Shown here: positions 6,474-13,494 of the stretch, piece after piece
Position numbering within the stretch: the stretch's first letter is position 1
How the letters are laid out: each line of letters begins with the position of its first letter
DNA from: CADDZP01 sp035948135
GTDB lineage: Bacteria > Actinomycetota > Acidimicrobiia > Acidimicrobiales > AC-14
Assembly (NCBI GenBank): GCA_035948135.1
Contig: DASZJL010000138.1
Coordinates: 1 to 13,778, forward strand
Direction: 5' to 3'
DNA length: 13,778 nucleotides
The notes under the pieces: generated by a model
The model's database searches: none
What the model was told of the DNA's origin: nothing
The model's input: only the letters and a program-made list of their open reading frames with translations
Position numbers and translations under genes: made by a program

Positions 6474-7637
6474 ATGGACGTGCACGGCACCTGTGACTCC
6501 CGGTTCGAGGCCGTGCGCACGGCCTTCGCCCGCAACTTCGAGGAGCTGGCCGAGGTGGGGGCGGCCGTCGCCGTCCACGTCGATGGCCGGCGCGTGGTCG
6601 ACCTTTGGGGTGGTATCGCCGATCCGAGCAGCGAGCGACCGTGGGAGGAGGACACCCTCGCCGTCGTGTTCTCGACCACGAAGGGATGGACGGCAGTGTG
6701 CGCCCTGCTGCTGTGGGAGCGCGGCGAGCTCGACATCGACGCCCCTGTCGCCGAGGTGTGGCCGGAGTTCGCGGCGGCGGGCAAGGCAGCAGTCACCACC
6801 CGGCACCTGCTGACCCACCAGGCCGGGCTTCCCGCATTCGACGACCCGGTGTCGGTCGAGGAGTGCCACGATCTCGGGTGCGTCACGTCGAAGCTCGCGG
6901 CCCAGTCGCCGCGCTGGGAACCGGGCACAGCCCACGGCTATCACGCCATCACCTACGGATGGCTGGTCGGTGAGGTCGTGCGCCGTGTCACCGGGCGCAC
7001 GGTCGGCCGCTTCTTCGACGACGAGGTCGCCGAGCCCCTCGGTCTCGACACGTACATCGGGCTGGCACCCGAGTTGCATCCGCGCGTCGCGCAGCTGCTG
7101 CCGATGTCGCTCGACAAGTTGCCACCGGGCCTCATGCTCGACGAGAAGACGCAGGCCATCGCGGCCAAGATCCTCGATCCCGAGTCACTGACGTTCAGCG
7201 TGTTCTCCAACCCGCCGGTCGTCATGGTCGAGCCCTTCAACAGCACCGAGATGTATTCGGCCGAGTGGCCGGCGGCCAACGGCATCACCACGGCCCGCTC
7301 ACTGTCCAAGCTGTACGGCGAGCTGGCGTGCGACCGGGTGCTGTCGACGGCGACACTCGACGCGGCCGAGACGCCCCAGTCCGACGGCCCGGATCAGGTG
7401 CTCGTCCTCAACACCAGGTTCGGGCTCGGGTTCGCGCTCCCGTCCGAGGTCGTGAGCTACGGGCCCGCCGGTCGGGGCCTCGGCCACGACGGTGCAGGCG
7501 GCTCGGTGGGCTTCGCCGACCGCCGGGCCCGGGTCGGCTTCGGCTACGTGATGAACCAGATGGGCCTGTCGCTGGGCACCGACGAGCGGGTCCGCAACCT
7601 CACCCACGCCGTGTACGCCTCTCTCGGGGAGGGCTAG
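6474..7637 (+). CDS. Beta-lactamase-fold serine hydrolase / esterase (EstB-like)
   Basis: A 387-residue protein of the class C beta-lactamase/penicillin-binding-protein-like superfamily. The nucleophile motif SxxK is S67-T-T-K70. The second motif Tyr is probably Y156 in GYHAITYGW (YxN replaced by YHA), as in many EstB-type esterases. The third motif, normally KTG, is GHDGAGGS near the C-terminus. HLLTHQAGLPAF (111-122) is a family hallmark. No signal peptide is seen, which argues for a cytoplasmic esterase or carboxylesterase, not a cell-wall or antibiotic-resistance enzyme. The start sits directly behind a -10-like box, suggesting leaderless translation. The next gene, also a hydrolase, begins 27 bases after the stop, so they are probably co-transcribed. 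The substrate is unknown. Confidence 0.88.
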   Translation: MDVHGTCDSRFEAVRTAFARNFEELAEVGAAVAVHVDGRRVVDLWGGIADPSSERPWEEDTLAVVFSTTKGWTAVCALLLWERGELDIDAPVAEVWPEFAAAGKAAVTTRHLLTHQAGLPAFDDPVSVEECHDLGCVTSKLAAQSPRWEPGTAHGYHAITYGWLVGEVVRRVTGRTVGRFFDDEVAEPLGLDTYIGLAPELHPRVAQLLPMSLDKLPPGLMLDEKTQAIAAKILDPESLTFSVFSNPPVVMVEPFNSTEMYSAEWPAANGITTARSLSKLYGELACDRVLSTATLDAAETPQSDGPDQVLVLNTRFGLGFALPSEVVSYGPAGRGLGHDGAGGSVGFADRRARVGFGYVMNQMGLSLGTDERVRNLTHAVYASLGEG

Positions 7638-7663
7638 GGCACACCGGCGGCGAAGAAGAAGGG

Positions 7664-9433
7664 GTGAAGCGGCTTCTTCTCCTTTGCCTCGGCGCGCTCC
7701 TGATCGGGTTGCCGCTGGCGACGCGCTCGGCGCCGGCCAAGGCCGCGGCGCCGCAAGTGAAGGAGACGGGGTACGTCACCGTGCGCGACGGGACGCTCCT
7801 CAAGTACACGGTGATCCGTCCTGCCGGGCCGGGCCCGTTCCCCACGCTGTTCACCTACGACGGGTACGACGCGGGCTCCAATCCCGACCCCGGCTACGTG
7901 GCCCAGTACGTTCCCGAGGGCTACGCCTTCATCGGCGTCAGCCTGCGCGGCACCGGCTGCTCGGGCGGGGTCTGGGACTTCTTCCAGCCCGCCGAGGCGA
8001 CCGACGGTTACGACGTCGTCGAGTGGATCGCCCGCCACTCGTGGTCGGATGGCAAGGTCGGCATGATCGGCAAGTCCTATCCGGGCATCACCCAGCTGTT
8101 CGTCGCCGAGCAGCAGCCGCCACACCTGGTGGCGATCGCCCCGGGCCACACCTATGGCGACATCTACCGAGACGTGGCGTTCCCGGGCGGCATCTTCAAC
8201 TACAGCTTCGCCGCGCTCTGGAGCTTCGTCGCCCAGCCCTACCCGTCGTACTCCGCCGCGTTCAACGGCGTGACGGCGGGAGATCAGACCTGCGCGCAGA
8301 ACCAGGCCAACCGTCCCCAGAACGTTCCCAAGAGCGCCTTCCTCCAGGCCCTGCAACATCAGTGGGACGACCAGTTGATCCGGGAGCGCTCCCCGATCTA
8401 CGAGATCGGCAAGATCAACGTCCCGATCTACACGGTGATCTCGTGGCAGGACGAGCAGGTCGGTCCCCGGGCGGTGAACTGGCTGTCGAAGGTCAATCCC
8501 AAGGTGCCGCTGTACGCCACCGTCACCAACGGCGACCACGGCATGTACCGGACCGACCCGTCGCTGCAAGACCTCAACAAGTACTTCGACCACTACCTCA
8601 AGGGCGTCGACAACGGCTACCAGACCACGCCGCGCATCCGGGTGTGGTGGGAGGCGGGCCGCAACGGCACGCGCGCGCCGGGGTGGGTCACGTCCGTGGG
8701 CCAATGGCCGCCCAAGACCAAGACCGACCGCTGGTATCTCGACCAAGGCGGCGCCTTGGGCACCAAGAAGGGGAGCGGGCTTCCCGATCCCTACGCGTAT
8801 GCCGGCCCCACCGGGCAGGGCATCCAGAACCCCAAGTACTCGGGCGTGACGTCACAGCCCGACGCCTACTTGTGGTCGGTGAAGCCGGCACCTGGTACGA
8901 ACGCCGCGTACACGAGCGCACCGCTGACCAAGGACACCGCCGTCCTCGGTTCGGGCAGCCTCGACCTGTGGTTGGCCTCGACCGCGGTCGACACCGACCT
9001 GCAGGTGACGATCAGCGAGGTTCGCCCCGACGGGCAGGAGGAGTACGTCCAAGCGGGGTGGCTGCGGGCATCGCACCGCAGGCTCGATCCCACCCAGAGC
9101 ACGGCGACGCGTCCGTACCAGACCCACCTACAAGCAGATCAGGAGATGCTCACTCCGGGCACGCCGACGCCGATGCGCATCGAGATCTTCCCGTTCGGCC
9201 ACGTCTTCCGTACCGGCTCGCGCATCCGCATCTCGATCGAAGGCCCGAAGTTCCTGCCCGAGCTCTGGGGGTTCGCGGCCCTCCCGCTCCCTGCGACCAA
9301 CCTCGTGTACCACGACGCCGGCCACCCCTCGTCGCTGGTGCTCCCGGTGCTTCCCGGCTTCACGCCACCCGCGGCGGACGCTGCCTATCCCCCCTGTGGC
9401 TCGGTGATCCGCCAGCCCTGCCGGCCCGCTTAA
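7664..9433 (+). CDS. Secreted CocE/NonD family alpha/beta hydrolase (X-Pro dipeptidyl-peptidase-like)
   Basis: A 589-residue protein. The GTG at 7664 begins VKRLLLLCLGALLIGLPLAT, a Sec signal peptide with likely cleavage after AKA (about residue 27). The alpha/beta hydrolase domain resembles cocaine esterase and X-Pro dipeptidyl-peptidases. The nucleophile is S138 in GMIGKSYPG, the acid probably D263 in SWQDEQVG, and the base H292 in NGDHGMY. The spacing is close to that of cocaine esterase. GVSLRGTGCSGGVWDFF is the typical oxyanion region. The C-terminal jelly-roll domain (about 345-560) contains GSGSLDLWLAST and RIRISIEGP. GA-rich DNA upstream may serve as ribosome site, though the spacing is short. 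Its stop shares the palindrome TTAA with the stop of the convergent gene. Whether it acts as a peptidase or an esterase cannot be told. Confidence 0.9.
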   Translation: MKRLLLLCLGALLIGLPLATRSAPAKAAAPQVKETGYVTVRDGTLLKYTVIRPAGPGPFPTLFTYDGYDAGSNPDPGYVAQYVPEGYAFIGVSLRGTGCSGGVWDFFQPAEATDGYDVVEWIARHSWSDGKVGMIGKSYPGITQLFVAEQQPPHLVAIAPGHTYGDIYRDVAFPGGIFNYSFAALWSFVAQPYPSYSAAFNGVTAGDQTCAQNQANRPQNVPKSAFLQALQHQWDDQLIRERSPIYEIGKINVPIYTVISWQDEQVGPRAVNWLSKVNPKVPLYATVTNGDHGMYRTDPSLQDLNKYFDHYLKGVDNGYQTTPRIRVWWEAGRNGTRAPGWVTSVGQWPPKTKTDRWYLDQGGALGTKKGSGLPDPYAYAGPTGQGIQNPKYSGVTSQPDAYLWSVKPAPGTNAAYTSAPLTKDTAVLGSGSLDLWLASTAVDTDLQVTISEVRPDGQEEYVQAGWLRASHRRLDPTQSTATRPYQTHLQADQEMLTPGTPTPMRIEIFPFGHVFRTGSRIRISIEGPKFLPELWGFAALPLPATNLVYHDAGHPSSLVLPVLPGFTPPAADAAYPPCGSVIRQPCRPA

Positions 9434-10143
9434 CCCGGCGTCCAGAGGCCGCTCGGCGCCGTGCCGGTGTCGGCTTGGAGCTCGAGCAGGAAGGGATTGG
9501 TGCGGCGTTCGTGGCCGACGTTCGTCACCGGGCCATGGCCGGGCAGGACCTGCACGTCGTCGGCCATCGGCAGGATCTTCTCGGCCATCGAGGCCATCAA
9601 CTCGTCGTAGGACCCGCCCGGGAGGTCGGTGCGGCCGATGGACCCGGCGAAGAGGTGGTCGCCACTGAAGAGCACCGAGCCCTCGCCGTCGACCTCCATG
9701 AGGAAACACACCGAGCCCTTCGTGTGGCCGGGGGTGTGGATGGCGGTGAACGTCATGCCCGCGCCCGAGACCTTCTGGCCGTCGTCGAGGCCATAGACGA
9801 GCTCGGGCGGGCGCAGGTCGAGGCCCTCGGCTTCGAGGAACTGGCCGAACCCGCCGCTCGTGCCGATGGGGTCGAGCAGCATGTGGCGGTCGGCGTCGTG
9901 GATGTGCACCGGAACGTCGCCGTCTTGCGCGTGAACGACCTCGCTGACGCCGCCCACATGGTCGACGTGACCGTGGGTGTTGAGGAGGGCGACGAGGCGC
10001 AGCTCGTGTTCCTCGAGCCGGGTGAGGATGGCGCCGGGATCGGGCGGGGCGTCGATGAGGACACATTCACCGCCGGGACCCGACGGTGCGACCAGCCAGG
10101 CATTGGTGGCCGCGATCCAGAGCGGCAGGCCTTCGATCAGCAT
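9430..10143 (-). CDS. Metallo-beta-lactamase-fold hydrolase, glyoxalase II-like
   Basis: A 237-residue protein with a complete binuclear metal site: THGHVDH (H57, H59, D61, H62), H140 in HTPGH, D162 in FSGDHLF and H203 in LPGHGP. The stretch SIGRTDLPGGSYDELMASM is typical of the hydroxyacylglutathione-hydrolase-like branch. The separate C-terminal glutathione-binding domain of classical glyoxalase II is missing, so a thioester of another thiol (mycothiol or a related one), or a different substrate, is possible. It lies 11 bp after malQ on the same strand with no clear ribosome site, which suggests co-transcription. Its stop overlaps that of the convergent CocE-type gene. Confidence 0.88.
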   Translation of the reverse strand: MLIEGLPLWIAATNAWLVAPSGPGGECVLIDAPPDPGAILTRLEEHELRLVALLNTHGHVDHVGGVSEVVHAQDGDVPVHIHDADRHMLLDPIGTSGGFGQFLEAEGLDLRPPELVYGLDDGQKVSGAGMTFTAIHTPGHTKGSVCFLMEVDGEGSVLFSGDHLFAGSIGRTDLPGGSYDELMASMAEKILPMADDVQVLPGHGPVTNVGHERRTNPFLLELQADTGTAPSGLWTPG

Positions 10144-10154
10144 CGGTGCCGAGG

Positions 10155-11849
10155 CTACTCAGCGCGTCCGCGCTGCAGCGCGGCCGCCACGCGGTTGGCG
10201 AGGGGATGTGTCTCGAGCTCTTCGAGGGGGATGGGTAGTGCGAGGCACCAGTTCGGCCACTCGGTCATCGTGCCCGGCATGTTCGGTCGTTCGACGACGG
10301 CAATGGCGTCGTCGAGCGTCGCCGACACCAGCAGCGACGGGGCGCCGGCCAAGCCGCGGTGCGCGCCGACGATCACGTCGGCGACGTCGCCGTGCGCATC
10401 GACACCTGCGAAGACTGCCAGTCGGGCGCGGATCTCCTCCCAGCCTTTGACGTTGGGCTGCAGCCCGATCTTCAACTGCTCCTCCAGATCGCGCCCCGAC
10501 CACAAACCGGCGATCGTCGGCAGGTCGTGGGTGGTGACCGCGGCCATCGCCAGCTCGGGATACTCCGCCGGTTCCTTCTCTTCGAACCACACCAACCGGT
10601 AGGAGAGCAGGCCCCGCTCGGCCAGGGCCTCGAGGATGTCGGGCTCCGACGTCCCGAGGTCCTCGGCGACCACGTACGCGTTGGCGGCGACGCTCTCCCG
10701 GGCGATGACGTCGAGGAGGTCGGCGAACGGGTAGCGGACGTACACGCCGTCGGCCGGGTCGACGCCATCTGGCACCCAGTACAAGCGGGCCAGCCCGAGG
10801 GCATGGTCGATGCGGAGGGCGCCGGCGTGGCGCAGGCTGGCCCGGATCGTCTCCTCGAACGGGCTGTAGGCGGCGGTCCGCAGCTTCCAGGGGTCGAACG
10901 GCGGCAGCCCCCAGGTCTGGCCTTGAGTGTTGAACTCGTCGGGCGGCGCGCCGATCGACACGCCGGGCGCGAGCAGGTCCTGCCACGTCCATGCGTCGGC
11001 GCCACCCGGCGCGAAGCCCACCGCCAGGTCGTGCATGACATCGACGTGCGACGACGCCTGCGCCAACTGCACGTCGAGCAGCCATTGCAGCCACATGTGG
11101 AAGCGCACTCGGCCGTGGTGCTCGACAGCTGTCCGCGCCACGTCGGCACTGGCGGGGTGCCGGTACGACTCCGGCCACAACCGCCAGTCGCCGCCGTGGC
11201 TTTCGGCCAGCACGCAGAACACCGCCCACTGCTCGAGCGCCGGCCCCGCTTCGTCGACGTAGCGGTCGAAGCGGTCGTCGCCTCGGAACGCCTCCCACGC
11301 ACTGGCGAGCGCATCGAGCTTCAGGCGCAGGACTTCGTCGCGGTCGATCAGGCGGCCGGTGTTCAGCGCTCGCCCCAGGCGGGCGACGGGCTCCACGTCG
11401 ACGCCGGTCGCCGCCGCGACCTCCTCGACCCTGAGGTAGAGGATGTTCCGGAACCGGCGGCTGCTCGGGTAGTACGGGCTCGGATTCTGCGGAAGGACGG
11501 GCGCGGCCGCGTGAAGCGGGTTGATGAGGATGAACCCCGCGCCCGCCCCGCGGGCCCACCGAGCCAGCCGGTCGAGGTCCATGAGGTCGCCGATGCCCCA
11601 GCTGTCGAGCGAGCGCGCCGCGTAAAGCTGTGCCGCCCAGCCCCATCCCCGACCGGGCGGCACCGGGCAGCGCGTGCGGCGCGGGTCGATCGTCGCCGCC
11701 GGCGGGGCGGGCGGGGGTCGGTCGGCGGTGGCGCCCATCGCGGCCATCACTGCCGCGACGGTGGCGTCCGGGGCTCGCCGGCGCTGTCCGAAGGCATCGA
11801 TGTATTCCAGCTGCACGCCCCAGGCCTCGGCGTCGACGGGGCGCGGCAT
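10155..11849 (-). CDS. malQ: MalQ, 4-alpha-glucanotransferase (amylomaltase, GH77)
   Basis: A 564-residue GH77 enzyme that transfers alpha-1,4-glucan chains between maltodextrins and releases glucose. The catalytic set is visible: nucleophile D348 in LRIDHALGL, acid/base E396 in VAEDLGT and stabilising D442 in TTHDLPT. Other hallmarks are SWGIGDLMDL (83-92), QNPSPYYPSSRRFRN (121-135), NTQGQTWGLPPFDP (307-320) and the C-terminal NMPGTMTEWPNW. The N-terminal stretch WGVQLEYIDAFGQRRRAP is seen in actinobacterial MalQ proteins, which supports the ATG at 11849. The frame is open further upstream but there it overlaps the divergent 97-codon gene. No other glycogen or maltodextrin genes are in the window. 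It probably leads a two-gene unit with the metallo-beta-lactamase-fold hydrolase. Confidence 0.95.
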   Translation of the reverse strand: MPRPVDAEAWGVQLEYIDAFGQRRRAPDATVAAVMAAMGATADRPPPAPPAATIDPRRTRCPVPPGRGWGWAAQLYAARSLDSWGIGDLMDLDRLARWARGAGAGFILINPLHAAAPVLPQNPSPYYPSSRRFRNILYLRVEEVAAATGVDVEPVARLGRALNTGRLIDRDEVLRLKLDALASAWEAFRGDDRFDRYVDEAGPALEQWAVFCVLAESHGGDWRLWPESYRHPASADVARTAVEHHGRVRFHMWLQWLLDVQLAQASSHVDVMHDLAVGFAPGGADAWTWQDLLAPGVSIGAPPDEFNTQGQTWGLPPFDPWKLRTAAYSPFEETIRASLRHAGALRIDHALGLARLYWVPDGVDPADGVYVRYPFADLLDVIARESVAANAYVVAEDLGTSEPDILEALAERGLLSYRLVWFEEKEPAEYPELAMAAVTTHDLPTIAGLWSGRDLEEQLKIGLQPNVKGWEEIRARLAVFAGVDAHGDVADVIVGAHRGLAGAPSLLVSATLDDAIAVVERPNMPGTMTEWPNWCLALPIPLEELETHPLANRVAAALQRGRAE

Positions 11850-11857
11850 GGGCGAGG

Positions 11858-11863
11858 ACCGTA
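11858..11863 (-). promoter_or_regulatory. Candidate -10 box of malQ (possibly leaderless)
   Basis: Minus-strand TACGGT lies 8 bases before the malQ ATG, with no ribosome site between. It fits the TAnnnT pattern, but no -35 is evident. The 51-bp divergent space leaves little room for any other arrangement. Confidence 0.28.
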
Positions 11864-11884
11864 GCCGGAGAAGTCTGCAGGCTT

Positions 11885-11890
11885 TACACT
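11885..11890 (+). promoter_or_regulatory. Candidate -10 box of the coiled-coil gene and response regulator
   Basis: TACACT within GCTTTACACTTG lies 10 bases before the ATG at 11901, leaving a leader of only a few bases and no ribosome site. It partners with the divergent malQ box in the same 51-bp spacer. Confidence 0.35.
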
Positions 11891-11900
11891 TGCGCTCCCT

Positions 11901-12194
11901 ATGTCCCGATGGTTGGTCGAGCGGCGCCTCTCGGAGGTCTCGGCGCGCCTGAAGGGCCTGCGCGCCGACCTGCAGGTCATGGACGAGCAGATGCTGTTCT
12001 TCGCCGACGCGGCCGACGAGACCCGCCTGCGGGCGCTGATGTCGGAGACGCCGCTGGCCGACCGCGAGCACCACGACGCCCAGAAGCACGCCGACGCCAT
12101 GGCGCGCGAGCGCTCCCACCTTGTTGCCTCCATCGCCGAGCTGGAACGAACCCAAGACGAGCTGCTCGACAAGCTCGTCGCCGAGACGCGCTGA
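11901..12194 (+). CDS. Small coiled-coil protein, conserved hypothetical
   Basis: A 97-residue, strongly charged, almost wholly helical protein with leucine and alanine heptads. Two likely coiled-coil segments (about 3-35 and 58-95) flank a central ADETRLRALMSETPLADREH. There is no signal peptide, membrane segment, metal motif or enzyme motif. I recognise the general pattern (MSRWLVERRL start, SETPLADREH centre) as a conserved hypothetical of actinobacteria, but I know no function. The response regulator starts 28 bases downstream, so the two are probably one transcript. A physical or regulatory link is inference only. The ATG at 11901 lies directly behind a -10-like box. Confidence 0.8.
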   Translation: MSRWLVERRLSEVSARLKGLRADLQVMDEQMLFFADAADETRLRALMSETPLADREHHDAQKHADAMARERSHLVASIAELERTQDELLDKLVAETR

Positions 12195-12210
12195 CGCGCT
12201 GAGCGACCAG

Positions 12211-12216
12211 AGGAGA
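12211..12216 (+). promoter_or_regulatory. Ribosome binding site that points to an ATT start
   Basis: AGGAGA, within AGAGGAGA, is the strongest Shine-Dalgarno match in the window. It lies 6 bases before ATT at 12223, which is the expected first codon of the response regulator. No ATG, GTG or TTG lies at a usable distance that keeps the first receiver strand intact. Confidence 0.6.
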
Positions 12217-12222
12217 CGTCCG

Positions 12223-12837
12223 ATTTCCGTCCGCGTCGTGCTTGCCGAAGACGAAGCGATCATCCGCCTCGATCTCAAGGAAATCCTCGAAGAGGAGGGT
12301 TACGAGGTCGTCGGCGAGACCGGGCGCGGCGACGAAGCTGTGCAGTTGGTGCGCGACCTCGATCCCGATCTCGCCATCCTCGACATCAAGATGCCCGGCA
12401 TGGACGGTCTCTCGGCGGCCCGGGAGATCGCGGGGGAGCGGCGGGCTGCGGTCCTCATCCTCACCGCCTTCAGCCAGCGCGACCTGATCGAGCAGGCCCG
12501 CGACTCGGGTGCCCTGGCCTACCTCGTGAAGCCGTTCCAGAAGAGCGAGCTGATCCCCGCTATCGAGGTCGCTCTCGGCCGCTTCACCGAGATCCGCGCC
12601 CTCGAGCACGAGGTGCACAGCCTCGAGGACCAGATGGAGACCCGGAAGGTCGTCGACCGGGCCAAGGGCCGGCTGATGGACGTCCACCACTATTCGGAGG
12701 CCGACGCGTTCTCCTTCATCCAGAAGACCGCCATGCGCGAACGGGTGACGATGAAGCAGGTCGCCGAGCGACTCATCGACGGCTCGCTGGTGCCGCCCCC
12801 GCCCGAAACGTCTCCGGACGGAAGCGGAAGCGGCTAA
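12223..12837 (+). CDS. pdtaR: Response regulator with ANTAR RNA-binding output (PdtaR/AmiR-NasR type), probable ATT start
   Basis: A 204-residue protein. The receiver domain (1-120) has the acidic pair E9-D10, phospho-acceptor D54 in AILDIKMPGMDG, T81 in LILTAFS and K103 in YLVKPF. A helical linker leads to an ANTAR domain (about 130-190) with RKVVDRAKGRLMD, the conserved Ala/Phe of EADAFSFIQKTAM, and VTMKQVAERLIDG. Such proteins, activated by a PdtaS-like kinase, bind paired hairpins in mRNA leaders and prevent termination. No cognate kinase is in the window. The start is unusual: ATT at 12223 follows an ideal AGGAGA site. GTG at 12238 would delete most of strand beta-1, and CTG at 12199 lacks a ribosome site. 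A sequencing error of ATG to ATT is an alternative. The stop overlaps the convergent regulator's stop by 3 bases. Confidence 0.92.
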   Translation: MSVRVVLAEDEAIIRLDLKEILEEEGYEVVGETGRGDEAVQLVRDLDPDLAILDIKMPGMDGLSAAREIAGERRAAVLILTAFSQRDLIEQARDSGALAYLVKPFQKSELIPAIEVALGRFTEIRALEHEVHSLEDQMETRKVVDRAKGRLMDVHHYSEADAFSFIQKTAMRERVTMKQVAERLIDGSLVPPPPETSPDGSGSG

Positions 12838-13493
12838 CTCGCCGCCACGTACAGCTGCGCGGCCAGGTCGGCCTCGATCGAGAGCACGTCGTCGTCCACC
12901 TCGAGGGTGAGCGTGCCGTCGGCCGCCTTGGCACGGACTTCGGCGTCGACGCCGGGGATGAAGCCGTGGGAGTCGAGGTAGGTGAGCGACTCGGTGTCGG
13001 TCTCAACCTGCTCGGTGACGCGCTCGAGGCGGACATGGTCACCGGGCTGTGACTCGGCCAAGGCGACGAGGTGGCGCTTGGGCGCGGGGGCGCCGGGGAT
13101 GGGGTTGCCGTGCGGGCAGGTCGACGGGTTGCCGAGGAGAACCACGAGCCGGGCCTCGACGTCGTCGGAGATGACGTGCTCCCAGCGGCACGCCTCCAGA
13201 TGCGTCTTGTGCCACTCGAGGCCGATGATGTCGGTGAGGAGGCGCTCGGCCAGACGGTGCTTGCGCACGACGCTCTCGGCGCGCTTGCGGCCCTTCGAGG
13301 TGAGGCGCAGCGCACGACCCTCGGTCTCGAGAAACCCGTCGCCCCGCAGGCGCCCGATCATCTCCGACACCGACGGGGGAGCGTGGCCCAAACGCTCGGC
13401 CAACCGGGCCTGGATCACCGGCGTGCCTTCTTCTTGCAACTCGTAGACGGCCTCGAGGTACTCCTCGAGCGGCGGATGAAAGCCGTCCTGCAC
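12834..13493 (-). CDS. DtxR/IdeR/MntR-family metal-dependent transcriptional repressor
   Basis: A 219-residue protein with the three DtxR domains: winged helix (about 6-75, with recognition helix near PPSVSEMIGRL), dimerisation and metal-binding domain (76-140), and an SH3/FeoA-like C-terminal domain (145-215). Metal ligands known from DtxR are present at H79, E83, H98, C102, E105 and H106 (KHRLAERLL and THLEACRWEH). At the position of DtxR Met10, in the EMYL turn, this protein has Glu (EEYL), closer to the Asp of MntR. That makes Fe(II) versus Mn(II) specificity uncertain. The GTG start at 13493 lies 1 bp after the stop of a ZIP metal transporter, so the two are one unit, and the regulator probably responds to the metal that the transporter moves. 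Confidence 0.93.
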   Translation of the reverse strand: MQDGFHPPLEEYLEAVYELQEEGTPVIQARLAERLGHAPPSVSEMIGRLRGDGFLETEGRALRLTSKGRKRAESVVRKHRLAERLLTDIIGLEWHKTHLEACRWEHVISDDVEARLVVLLGNPSTCPHGNPIPGAPAPKRHLVALAESQPGDHVRLERVTEQVETDTESLTYLDSHGFIPGVDAEVRAKAADGTLTLEVDDDVLSIEADLAAQLYVAAS

Positions 13494-13494
13494 G

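Noticed and set aside
6399..7079. N-terminal extension of the kinase frame to 640 codons
   Set aside because: It would run through the divergent esterase gene, and the added sequence has no domain. The kinase fold begins right after the ATG at 6398, which has a ribosome site.
6474..7637. An antibiotic-resistance beta-lactamase
   Set aside because: There is no signal peptide, YxN is replaced by YHA and KTG by an HDG motif, which is the pattern of EstB-like esterases.
7684..10602. A 972-codon plus-strand open frame, and others of 370 codons (7634-8746, minus) and 501 codons (10359-11864, plus)
   Set aside because: They lie over genes with clear catalytic motifs. Their translations are Arg/Pro/Gly-rich or low-complexity, as produced by shadow frames in GC-rich DNA.
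11850..12278. N-terminal extension of malQ to 707 codons
   Set aside because: The extension is antisense to the 97-codon gene and the response regulator, and typical MalQ sequence starts at 11849.
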